Source of the DNA: Holothuria scabra
Taxonomy: Eukaryota > Echinodermata > Holothuroidea > Aspidochirotida > Holothuriidae
Assembly: GCA_037179385.1 (NCBI GenBank)
Contig: CM074187.1
Coordinates: 9,921,450 to 9,985,449, forward strand
DNA length: 64,000 bases
Direction: 5' to 3'
A program made the position numbers and the translations under genes. This document shows, in pieces, positions 51,590 through 63,223 of this stretch (its first letter is position 1; each line of letters opens with the position of its first letter). The notes beneath the pieces are model-generated. The model did not search any database. It worked only from the letters and a program-made list of their open reading frames with translations, and was not told where the DNA came from.

Positions 51590-51960
51590 ATCATCAAGTG
51601 ACATCTGTAACTACAGTGCTATTTTCATAAATTTCCTTTCATAAAATTCGAAATTCTCCCATATTATCAAAATGTGATTGCATTAGTGGCTTGAGAATCT
51701 TACAAATATTGCATTTCCCACAGGGAGGTCTTATTCCTACAAAATCCAAGGCCAACGCAACAGTCTGAAAAAACAATGGGAAACAAAGCATTCCTTGTCA
51801 ACGTGAGGAAGTTTTATAGAACCTCTTCTGCGCCCAAGTGACTGTGGAAAACATATTTAGTGGCTTCATTTAAAGGAAATCTCGAGTAAAAAATTATCCA
51901 ATTTGAATGGAAGTTTCACCACACTGTGTAGATTTGGTTCTTCTTTCACATATGAAAATC
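51590..51960 (+). repeat. Dispersed ~300-bp repeat, copy 3
   Basis: Plus-strand copy of the same family, ending GTGTAGATTTGGTTCTTC. Just beyond it, GGCTCTTAAGAATCATGTG (52060) resembles strings near 4505, 14440, 19520 and 31235, which may mark another end of a larger element. Confidence 0.7.
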
Positions 51961-52799
51961 ATTTTTTCTCAAACTTCCTCTTTAACAGGGGTGTTCCTTA
52001 GATACTTTAATTGTTACACAGAGTCGATTATTCTAGTACTAGTACATCCTATTTCAAGAATGGCTCTTAAGAATCATGTGACAATATTTCTTTTCTATGG
52101 GGATAGTATCACTTGGTTAACTATAAAAAAAATTGAAAGGGAAATGGGAGGAAATGTTTCAAAATAAGTTGGGGGGGGGGGGCTAACTTCACATTTTTTC
52201 GATGTAAATTGGAGATATTTTTTCACCTCCTCACCAGTTAGCGTGGTCATCTACCTGACGATTTTCGGATGAGCGCACTCTTTTTCAAAAGAGTTCTTAT
52301 ATTAAGTTTTGGAAAAATCACTGGCTAACTTGGGGGTCAACATTGGCTATATTCATTTGATTGTTGAAACCATCGTTATTTTAGGAAGTGAAAAGAAGGA
52401 AGGAAGTGAGAGAAAATTTTAAAAATTTTTTTATTTTTACCTCTTTGAACTCTGCCTGGACGGTTTTGTTCAGTATGAGTTCTCTAAAACCTTAAGAGTG
52501 AAAATCGTTCCTTCAGTGTAGTAAAATAGACCTTGTGCACTGACGACAACAATGAAACACGTGGCCACACGCAAAAGAATTCACCCTGCACCTGTATTCG
52601 ACTAGTTGACAAATCAGCTGTCTGCATTTGTCTGTGTCGGTTTGTTGCCCCCAAAGGAGGGCGTACTTTCCGCTCTTTGACATCATATGCATATAAGGTC
52701 TAAATTTATAGTGAACGATTTCAAACAAAAAGAGTCATTCACTCACTCTTTAAGAGTGGAAATCCGACTTTAATTTCACTCTTGGAGGTTTTCTCCTTG

Positions 52800-55700
52800 T
52801 TTTCCCTTTTATTTAAAAAACAAAAACAAAACTGTTTAAAACAGTTATACCGGCTTTAATCTATACTCACACTGGGTCACGAAATGTTAATATATGCTTT
52901 AATACAGATGTGTGATCTAAGAATTATTTACCGAGTGTTATCGTAAGACTTCGAAAGGTGTCTTTGATAAGGAATTGTATTAACTAACTAATTATGCATT
53001 TGCTAAGGTACGGTTATCTATTAAGAGAAAGTAACAAGTGTTTGTAGAAAATCTTCAAACTGGAAGATAATTTGGTAAGGGGAAGGGGATTCAGCGGCTG
53101 GGACCCTGATTTAACGTCACCGTTGGATTAACATGAAAGTCATTCCAGATAGATAGATAAATAATTCCTGCAGAACAAGTTTGTAATTACACTCATTAAT
53201 AAAAAAATTAAACCACAGAAGTTGCAGTAGAAACGGTGGCAACCTTAATTGACATGATTGGCCATGACTCAACAAAATAATTCGTCTTATTTAGTGGTGA
53301 ATCACGCAAAACGGTTTTTAATGATAGCAAGAAAAATTAAAATTTAACAAGCCACTTTCGTCTAATTTTTGTTACTACTGAAGCGTTCCAGTTTGAGATA
53401 TGTTTAAATTGGGTTGTCTGTCGTGCTCACCTGCATTTTATCAGATAGGAAGTCCTAAGTTTGTTCAGTCATATCTGTAACACTCGAAAGCTATTATGAA
53501 AAGTAAATTGTGTATCGACAACAGCTTTAATTGGTAACTGATTGGTACGTACGCCTACTTTAAATGCATTGATTCGAAGCTGAACTTGATGATAACCTCT
53601 GTCCATCAAGTGCCATGATTAGGATGGCCAGAATTACTAAAAGCATGAAGTCAGGGCCACTGACAGTACTACGGAAGCCCTTAAGAGCTTCCTTCCTATT
53701 TAAAATGAACAACCTTTTTACAAAACACAATTTACGAGAGTTTCGGGGGTTGAGTTCTGTTATTGAAATCAGAAAATAATTTTTATTAGACTTTGTCCAC
53801 CAGGTTCAGATTAGAAGAAGCAGAGGTAAGTATTTCAGACCACCAACCCTAATTGAGTTTTGCAAGATAAAGTATAAAATACGGCTTCCACAAGGTGGGA
53901 TACTTCAAAGAGTCAGCCTATTTGGGCAAGAATAAATTTCAACAATTACGGTATTAGAGGGCGCATATTATTCTCATGTAGTTACAATTTTCTTCCTATT
54001 TTTTTTTTTACTAGGGCTTTAAAATAACCTTTAGGGCATTGATTTATCCGATGCGGTGTTGTAAAAATTTAGTAAGAATGGTGAAGAGAACTCGGAGATG
54101 TTTCGTCCGTCTAAAGACAGATTTCTGTATTTTTGGATTTAAATGGCTTGTCCATCTTTGATACATTTTATCATAAAGATTGGCCATGTAAAACCCTTTT
54201 TAAAGCTAATGGACCTTACTAAAAGCTGACTACAGTCAATACTCACTAGCACTGTTAAGATTCGTCTGTAGGGACACCCTAGGGCGGTTTATACCACATT
54301 ATTAACACTTTTCATCTATAGAACCCACATATGGCCATTTCTTGTCCTTGGAGGACGCGTTGTGTTGGTTGGTTTTGCCCCAAAGGAGGGAGTACTTTCC
54401 GCATTACAGGGCGGATTTAGGGGGCCGGGGACCCGGGCCTCCTTCCAAAAATGAAATTTTTCAAACGTCAAAAAAAAAAAAAAAAAAGAAAAGAAGAAGA
54501 AGAAGAAAGAGAAAATAAAAAGAAGAAAAAACCAAAACAGTTGTAAGGCCCTATTTCATTTAAATATGACTAATGTGACGTGTTAGAGTCAGTGGATATA
54601 TTTATATTATAACATCAAAAATATACTTGTAATTCTAGACTTTAGGTCCGCCTTATGTTATGGTGACATGGGGTGAGTAGAGCTGTTTTTCACTTGGCAG
54701 TTAAAGAATAAAATACCCCCAAAAGATCAGCAGGAATTGTGTCAATATCTTTTACCCTTCTCTATATACGTCCCCAAACTTTGATGTTTTCTGAAATATT
54801 TCATCGCCTGTGAAAAAATGATGTGGAGTGTTGCCAAGTGTTAAGATTTATTTGCTAACCCTAAAAATTCTCTCTCAAGTACTGATCAAGGTAGACGCAG
54901 GATTCAGGGACAGCCCTCTATTTTTCTGTGAAAATTCGGGGAAATATGAAGACAATTTTTGGGCACTGGAATAATTTTAATTATGTTCTATCACAAATAG
55001 TTCTGAAACTACCAAAATTTTAGCATGCCTGGCGTACTTTAGACATTGCCCCAACTTTGTCCTCATACTTATACCTTCTGATAACAACCACTGGAGAAAC
55101 AGCATCAAAAGTTCAAACTTTTGGAGGAATAATTAGGTAGAGGACTCGCCGTGTGATTTGGAAATCGTTTGTGATGGGGAATTGAAACTGTCTCGATGCA
55201 GATCCAGAATGCAAGTTTTGTTATGGAAATGTCGCATGTAATGCAAAATTTCAGCGCCCATTCGTTATGCTTGGTATTGTTTCTTGACCACTTTATAAGT
55301 TACTGTATACAGTACTTCAAAATTTTCCAAAGAGAGCAATGTTATCTAGGTTAACTTCACTTATCTTCCCCAGACCTCTCACAAAGCAAAATTCTGTGGA
55401 ATATACTAGGAGAGGCTTAATCTCCTTCATCTAGGGTAACCAGACATCCGGCTTTACGTTGGTACCTGGAGGAACTTGTGAGATTGCAAAAATATCAGGA
55501 TTTCATGTATTTTTCACGAGATCTGAAGGTTTTTCCCTAAATTAGCTTGCCGACTTAATATTTTGAAAAATTTTCTGGTCGTAGTATTGGTCTGACCAGG
55601 TTACATGCTGCTGCTGTGAATAGTGGCTTATGATAAAAGTATGCTACCTCGAATTACTTCACAAATGCAAGGACCATAGATGCCCTCGTACCCTCATCCC

Positions 55701-57100
55701 ACGTTTGCAAGTTGTACTACTTCATGTGTAGTGACGGCCAAGTGCTTATCGCGCGGGCTACCTACTGTTGCACAATTAGTACTTCGTCTGTTTCCTTCGT
55801 TACCAAACTGCACGGTCTGACAGCCCCGTGTTCCGAGAAGGGGTTTTCAAGCACCGAACGAGGTATTGCAAACTTTTCCCAGAGTCGCCGGTAGCATAGA
55901 GCGCCCCAATTACATTTGTCCCCCCCCCCCCGGAAATCCCAACATCGTGACGTCAAGTTTTAGGTAGGGTGCTATGAAAAAAAAATCCGGTACGCACCGC
56001 GCCAACCTATGGTGGCTCTTCCCTTTGATAGACTTCCTACTATTCCCAGCCAACACCCTAGTTAAAATCCGGGATCCACCACTGTCTATGAAATTCATTT
56101 CGAGTGGGTCGGGTTGGTGGAAGTGACCACAAACTTTGTCCTCCTTTCATGACTTTTGCCACCAGTAGTTGTGAGGAATATCATAGTCTGGGCCCCAAAT
56201 TATTTGAGCTAAGGTCTCCATATAGTAAATTCGGCATTGTGTGCCCAACAGCTTAACGGAGAAGTTTCAGATTTACGGAGGTTCCAACTCATAACCTAAC
56301 GACTCCAAGTCGGCAGCTATGCAGAGCACTGAGCGAATTCATGTTACATTTAAAGTATACTGACTCTTTTTTAAGGCGTTTTGGAATCTGACTCATTAAA
56401 GCAACAAATATTGCATTAGTTTGCATCTAGACACCCTTGAAAACCGAAAAAAGTTTCCAAAGGGGAGGGAAGCCACCCGTCCTAATTGACCTCTCCCAGG
56501 GACGGCGATTCATGTGTGTTCTCCTTTCCAGAAAAAGAATGGTAAACATATAGCCACAAAGCGAATTCCAACAAAAATACGCCTAAACGTATTGCCCATA
56601 CACACCTGAAAAGGAACAACAAGTTGACTTCAAAAGATGTAAAATTTAGTACCACATTGTATCTAAGGGTACTTAAATGTTTAAAATTTTTTTCAAATGG
56701 GAGGGGGACACCCCCTCCCCTTACACCCCTCCTCCACACCAGAAGTAAGGCACTGCAGTTAGCCCCAAAAGCAAAACTACTGCCTAAACCTGAGTAGATA
56801 GTATATGTACTCATAGACATGTGGCAATATGCGTTCCCTCCGACTCATTAGAATTTGGTGGCGCCAGACTTCAAGTTAAAGACACCCTGGTTAAAGCAAC
56901 AAATATTGCACCATTTTGCATCTGGGCACCCTTAAAGATCATAAAAAAATTTCCACAGGGAAGGGGAGACCTTCTCCCCGTAGATCCCTCCCCATGATGG
57001 CAATTCATTTCCTCTTTGCCAGAAAATAAATATGGTAACCCTACTTTCATCACTCCCCAACCCCATTTCCTGTGGTCCCTGAAAAGTGGAACCTCTGGCT
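52800..57100. other. Unassigned, with transposon debris
   Basis: Contains a lone CAGGGCGGATTTAGG-type terminus at 54404, a purine-only tract at 54474-54530, a C-run at 55920 and a lone ATCCACCACTG end at 56080. A ~33-base string shared with 52641-52673 lies at 54368-54402. No gene recognised. Confidence 0.45.
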
Positions 57101-57109
57101 GAAGCAGCA

Positions 57110-57360
57110 TGGTATATTATTGTACATTTTCCTCACTTGGTGGGAAATTGCAGACATGAGATGCATATTTCTCGGCTGGGTACATGCACCGTAGAACCCG
57201 CAATGAGTGCATTTCCGGCCATCTGGGGGGTTTGTAAAGCCCAAAATTTTCTTGTGCGCTTCGCGCCAGCCAACGGTGGCGCTCCGCTTAGATAGTCTTG
57301 CCTGCACTTTCTCTGACCTGTCCCCTCCCTTCTGGCAAAACCCGGATCCGCCACTGCATT
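57110..57360 (-). mobile_element. hAT-like end fragment related to the 23.3-kb element
   Basis: On the minus strand this begins CAGTGGCGGATCCGGG at 57355 and continues into CTATCTAAGCGGAGCGCCACC. It then runs parallel to 23375-23530 for about 200 bases (shared AAGAAAATTTTGGGC, CAAACCC-CCAGAT and GCATGTACCCAG blocks). The partner end was not found. A similar lone end (ATCCACCACTG) lies near 56080. Confidence 0.65.
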
Positions 57361-57589
57361 GTGACATCATATTCACGGGGGCTATTGTGCCCCAGATGTC
57401 AGCGTGCCTGCATTTTCAAAACGAGTTCTATACGCACACAATACTTCTCTATGTGTAATTGTAGAGGGGATTGACGCTCTCTTCTGAGTGCTTGGAAAAC
57501 GAACGCATTACTTAATTTTTCGTTGTAAGAGCGTAAGAATGTAAACGCGTGTGGGGGAAACTATGGAAAACTGACAGATCAGTAAAGGC

Positions 57590-57740
57590 CTGTGTACACT
57601 GGACACATTCAGGACACATGTGTCGCAACATGTTGCAGACACAACCGGACACAAACATTTATTTTCCCCTGTGTACACTAGACACATGTCGTGGACACAA
57701 GTTGCGACACATGTTGCAAACACACTCGGAAACATTTGTT
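57590..57740. repeat. ~78-bp tandem pair rich in GACACA motifs
   Basis: Two direct units start CTGTGTACACTGGACACA (57591) and CTGTGTACACTAGACACA (57669). Both continue with GTTGCGACACATGTTGC-like inverted motifs. This could be one end of a transposon; no partner end was found. Confidence 0.6.
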
Positions 57741-58477
57741 AAAAAAACACAGGATTTTGGAAGAAATATGAAGGACTCAGAAAGAAGGATTTTTTGGGAT
57801 CATCTGCAGCAAAATTCGCATTTTTAGCTGAAAAGATGAGGAATAACAGCAAAAATGGCTATGGAGAGATTGTCATTGAACTACCATTTTAAGGTTATAC
57901 ATTTTTAACAGAGGTAGTGCCACCCCCTCCCCCAGATTTTCACCAACGGGAGCCAACGTTTCCGAATCGGGGTAAAGCAGCCTCACGCTCAGACCAACCT
58001 CAACGCCCATGCATCAACTAGTGCAATTTTTACCTTCCCACGTTTTTTCTCTCCTTTTTTCTTCTTATTTCTTTGAATGTCTCCGCCACTATGTGAGGGG
58101 TGCTGAAGAAAGGAACGGGAAGATTCTGACGCTTCCCACAATTGTCTTAAACTCATCCTTATCCATGTGGATGACACGATCCTAGTTAAACGTTTCATCA
58201 AATATCCCGGGCTGGTGAGTATATAAAAGGCCCTGATTTTGCAACCAAAACACTCTCAGTGCATAACGCGTAATATTAGCTACTCTGCATTTTTGGAATT
58301 TGATGTCAATCAAATTGCTGTGCTAACTGAGAATTCCTGTAAACTACGGGTAAAAGTACAGGTGTGGTGACGAATGAATAGGTGTAAGGAGATCCTTCCA
58401 TTGACTTTAAATTTTGGGCACATTTAGGTATTGTTTTGACCTTCCCTCTCTACACGTACACACACACACAAACTAAA

Positions 58478-61220
58478 GCCCGGGTCCCATTTACGCGATT
58501 CAACTTGCGATTCAACTTTCAACAAGTTGCGCGATTTTCGAAGCAACTTTCGGCGCAACCGTGTGCTGTTCCCATACGAGCAAGTCTCATGCAACATTTG
58601 TGTTGCCTATGGAAAGGCCACCCGACTAGGATAGTAATAGAGGTGATAGTGCAGTTTTCCGGGAGAGAGGATTTATTCCCCTTCTTGTCATTTGACGAAA
58701 GAGGATCTGATAGATATGTAGATACACAAAACTGCTGCGTGTTATGATCCGTCGGTCTGAGTTGAATGGGACATAAGCCTAGGCCTACCATGAGCAGTGG
58801 ACATAGGAGTGCCAGGAGCGAGGGAAGAGGGAAGGCCACCCCCTCAATATTCACAAAATATGAGCTTGTGCAAGTGTCTAGAAAAATTCGAGTAGCCATT
58901 TTACGTCTTAAAAAGTTCGGCATGTTAAATTACACATATTATAGCACTCGAAATGGCTGAATATCTAATTTTCATCGTTAATTTGCCAGAAGAATAGAAA
59001 GCATCACATTCCAAGTCAGATTTTCATGAAAGAATCAAGAAACAAACATTCGTGAGACATTCGGTGAGCAGCTTATAAAAGTAATATGTCATATGTATAG
59101 TATTGCTCAACACAATTTGCTTAAATAACCGAACACCCGACTTTCAAAATTGGCGCCTAAGTTAAATGGCATCAAAGCCTAATCCAAATTTTCAAAAAAA
59201 AAATTAAAAAAAAAGGAAGGATTAGAAAAATATTCGACATGGGCTAAAATGAAACAATTTTCACTCCCCACTTGATTTAACGTGGGCAAACTTTTGTCCA
59301 AATTCGTGGTAATCCGAATATTCGGGTGGACGTTTTCAAGTTTTTCAAATGTTAAATTAGACGGACAGTAGGAGGGTTTACACATTGCCCTAAAGTGTAT
59401 CCGATCAAATCAATTAAAATGTATCACCTGAGTAATATTTGCGTTATAATTGAGTGTGATGTTTTAATTATGATGAAAAACAGATAAACAGGAAAATGCA
59501 TGCTTGTACGTCATGCCGTATTTCGTTTAATTTTGTCAATTTGAGAAATATCGTGGGCGGCGATTCCCGGGTAACGGCGGAACGGTGGACATGTTCCCAA
59601 TATTTGAAATATCGGCAATTACCGGTAGCTTTGACTGTCTAAAAGGTATTTTTTTAAATGAGGTAATGACCCCCCCCCCCCCACACACACACACACACAC
59701 GGTTTTGAGCAGTTTAACTGGGCCGGTCTATTTGTAAAAAGAAATTAGTGTGATCTAGATTCTCAACGATCACATTCCATCCCTTCGGCCTACATTCCTG
59801 GACAACAATTATTTGGACACTTCCGGACCCGTCGCAAGTTTTGTTAACCCTCGAAAACGACATCAGTTTTGGTCGGGTGTTTGATTTTGCCCAAGATAAT
59901 TGTAGCCCCTAGCTATGAATAATAAGTTATACAGACTGACTTGCATTTGGCACAATTGGCGAAGACTTGCCGACAGTACCTTACGTACAGTTGACCATCA
60001 CTAACGTTAGTCTTATCTCACGTCTAGCCCTAACTAGGCTAGTAACTTCCTGAAAGGTATGCTGAACATTAAATAGTCCTAGCCTACCAAGTTTTCTTTC
60101 ATCATGTAATTAAAAACACTAGGCCTATTACGTTAGTCCTCACTAAAGGAATTTACTGAGGACCATTAAAACATTAGCCTTGTGGCTTCAAAGGGTGACG
60201 TTTAATACGAAGAACGTATTTTCATAATGATCTTGGAGAATGAGGTTGCGACACGCCCCGTTTATGACCTAACGTTACGCATGCTCCATATTTATACGGC
60301 CTAACGTAGACACGTACAATTGGGTGCTAGGCCTAGGCTAGTTAAATTTCTACGATGGATTAATGTTTTGCCGATCTTCAGGTTTAATGTTACTACCTAG
60401 GCCTAGGCCTAGGCCTAGGCTTAACGTTAGGCCTATGACTGTAAGACCCTGAGGTAACTAACCATGATGTTGGAAACATAATAGCCTGTAGCCTTTGTGG
60501 GTTTCTAGGTCGAGATCTATCACAGTCAGAAGGTACAATATATACTTGACGGTTGAAGTTACTCGGTTCCAAATATTGACATAAACAGCATCACAAAACT
60601 GAAAAGTCACCGGCTTGCACTAGACTGAATCTAGGCCTAGCCTAGGCCAAATGAAGTATAAACGATACTGCTGCACAGTGCTGGCTCGTTTGTAGTACAT
60701 AAACGACAAACAACAACAACGTTACAACAGCTAGACTGCTCTGATCACTGTATACACTATGTATGTATGCTTGGCTGTACACTCACTATCCGAACCCACC
60801 TTTCGATCGCATTTGTACCCGCTGTATCAAATTTCGCAGCAATATATTCCAAAGCTTACCTTTAATAGGTCTGTTAACTGTTAATCCTTCGATTCCGCTT
60901 GCAAGAGAAATTGTTAAAGCACACAGGTCTTCTCTAAATGAGAAGTAATGAACTGCCTTTTACTGCCTTATTTACAACTTTGCGTTCGCTTGATCAGTCA
61001 AATTTCGCGGAAAGCACAGTTCAGCGCATGCGCAGTTAGAAAGTTGATTGTAAAGTTGCAGCAAAATAGAACATGTTCTATTTCCTGCAACTAGGCCTAT
61101 GAATCAACTCCGCAGAGTTGAATCGATTGTCAAGTTGATTCCCGGTCCCACTACGCAACTTTTGTATCAACTTGGTTGAAAGTTGAATCGCAAGTTGAAT
61201 CGCGTAAATGGGACCCGGGC
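58478..61220. mobile_element. DNA transposon with ~45-bp inverted termini, TTAA-type flanks, 2,743 bp
   Basis: The two ends are near-identical inverted repeats starting GCCCGGGTCCCATTTACGCG and continuing through GATTCAACTTGC. The flanks are TAAA (left) and TTAA (right), suggesting a decayed TTAA duplication as made by piggyBac or Kolobok elements. The interior has a 134-residue minus-strand open frame (58923-58519) with no motif I recognise, several TAACGTTAG motifs, a run of CTAGGC repeats at about 60402-60421 and a TGCGCA-type palindrome near 61025. Probably non-autonomous. Confidence 0.78.
59669..59700. repeat. C-run followed by CA microsatellite
   Basis: A run of about a dozen C runs straight into (CA)n, inside the 58478-61220 element. 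Confidence 0.9.
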
Positions 61221-62577
61221 TTAACACGCACACATGGCAAATTTCGCTTTCTGTTGATTAGTTCATGTCGAAATAGGTCAATTTTAAGGAAACAGAGATA
61301 TGTTTGTGTTGCAATTCACATGAATTGCCAAAATATTCTCCGTATCCAATAATTTACTATTTTCACATCAATCTACAAACAAAAGTACAAACAATGAAAC
61401 ATTCGTGCAAAATTGATGAAATATTATACATATCTGGTTTCTTGTAAAGTGGATTTGATTCTTTAAGTATTCTCCACTCCTTCAAATCCCAGAATGTTCA
61501 TTGCATGAACTTAATTCACTCATTACTGCAAATATGTGCAAAATTGATCTTCTCATTTTGGACTTATCTTCCTGCATCGAGTTTGACATGTCATATCCCA
61601 TATAACCAACACGATCTATAATATTCCACAGCCAATAATTTTCAGTAAACATAGAGGGTGGGATGGGGGTAAGACTTCCGATATACTTTAACCAGGCGTA
61701 TTTAAAAGAGTCTAGGGTTGTCCACCTTCATGGGACGTTTTGCCATCTACTAGGCTACTGAGGGACAAAACTCAATGTTACTTTTTGGTAAAGTATAGTA
61801 CTCAGATCAAGGGCGGTAATACATGAATGAACGTAAGCTAAAACCATTCGAAATGAACGATCACATAGTTCGGTCATTAAGGTGACAGACCACTAATCTT
61901 ATGCCCCCATTAAGCCCGGTTCACACCGCCACGACGACCCAAGACACGACGGCGACCACCCAACGCGTCGGCTGGGGTATGGGCGGTGTGAACACTCCCA
62001 CGACTACGATTCCGTCGGGTCGTATGCCGTCGGCAAGATTAAACATGTTCAATCGTAGTCGGGTCTAGGCGGTACTCGTTGTGTTGGTGTGAACTCGTCT
62101 TCGACGCGACAAACAGGCCTCATGCGGTTTGTCCAATCAGAGCGCAGCATTTACCCATGGTACACAGTTCCAGTTACGGCATGTTTTTATTGCGCAACAC
62201 CGAGAGCAGGTATTATCAGGATTTTAGTTGATGCAAACTTCTGCGTGCTCGGAAAACGAACGCACTTATAAAAGTGCATCACTTGAAGATAATTTGCACA
62301 GAAAAAGACGGAACAAGTCCGTTAACTTCAAACCAGTCATTGTGCGTACATGTTCAAGCATTTACGTAGGCCTAGAATACCGAGCCAATTAGAAATTACT
62401 TCCTTTTTAAGGGGAATATTTTTCTTACTATATTTATTTTCAAAATAACAAGTGTTAATACCTTTGTAAGACATTCGTTCGCCTACGAAGGCTGGCAGAT
62501 AAATCTGCAATAGCCGACTTGTATTCATTCTCTTGCATGTAGGCACAAGCGTGCTGGGTGGAGACGGCGGTCAGAAC

Positions 62578-62608
62578 AGGGAGGTGTTAGAGGTCTTAAC
62601 ACCTCCCT
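62578..62608. repeat. 12-bp perfect hairpin
   Basis: AGGGAGGTGTTA pairs exactly with TAACACCTCCCT around a 7-base loop, inside the 61914-63219 element. Confidence 0.7.
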
Positions 62609-62779
62609 GGTCAGGGAGTAGCACCGTAGTCTTCTTGGGCTTCTTTTTTCGCCTTATGTTTTTTGAAGAATTCTTTTGCCTCATTTTGAGCGGAACTCCA
62701 GCTGGTGCGGGGAGGTGCGTCCGCACGCACCCCCTCCTCCAGCCTACGTCCCAGGGAAATCACAGCCCTTAAGAGAAGC

Positions 62780-62875
62780 AAGCCAATGAGCCACAACTGG
62801 AAAAAAGGCAGTGGCCAGCTCGACTTTGACAATTCGGTTAGAAACTGAGCCGTTAAAGCCCATCTAACTTACTAA
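62780..62875 (+). mobile_element. SINE 3' fragment inside the TTAA-flanked element
   Basis: The plus strand carries AAGCAAGCCAATGAGCCAC-, CCAGCTCGACTTTGA- and GCCCATCTAACTTACTAA-type blocks. They run in the same order as in the minus-strand 9288-9546 SINE, including the CATCTAAC tail. The 5' limit is unclear. Confidence 0.6.
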
Positions 62876-63223
62876 TTCATATACCGAGTTCAATCTTTTA
62901 AAGGACACGATACGCAAACTTTGGATAGTGTAAAAGGCCTACTTTAGAGCCTGTACACGCCAATAATTTCTTAATTGCGACCCAGAGGCCAAAAAATGAA
63001 CCATTTCAAATTTATTGTAGGGCCTAAATCTCAAACCTGGAATAGCCTGATTGATGGCGCGCCACGTGCAGCGTCGCTCCATCGATTAGTGTCGGAGCGG
63101 TGTGACATGGTATTTTCGTGGGTTTAGGAAGGCGCCAGAATGTCTACGATTTATGCAGATTGTCTACGACAGGTGAAGTCTTGTCGCGTCGTAGGTAGTC
63201 GTGGCGGTGTGTACCGGGCTTTA

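Larger units (their letters stand above)
61914..63219. mobile_element. DNA transposon with GCCCGG termini, TTAA-type flanks, 1,306 bp
   Basis: The left end GCCCGGTTCACACCGCCACG and right end (reverse complement of GCCCGGTACACACCGCCACG) are inverted. The left flank is TTAA (61910-61913) and the right flank TTTA (63220-63223). Subterminal DNA is rich in CGAC/GTCG and CGTAGTCG repeats. It contains a SINE fragment (62780-62875) and a hairpin at 62578. No transposase is seen. Confidence 0.78.

Noticed and set aside
58519..58923. 134-codon minus-strand frame as a transposase
   Set aside because: No DDE/D or zinc-finger pattern seen. It sits beside the terminus of a non-autonomous-looking element and overlaps a plus-strand frame.
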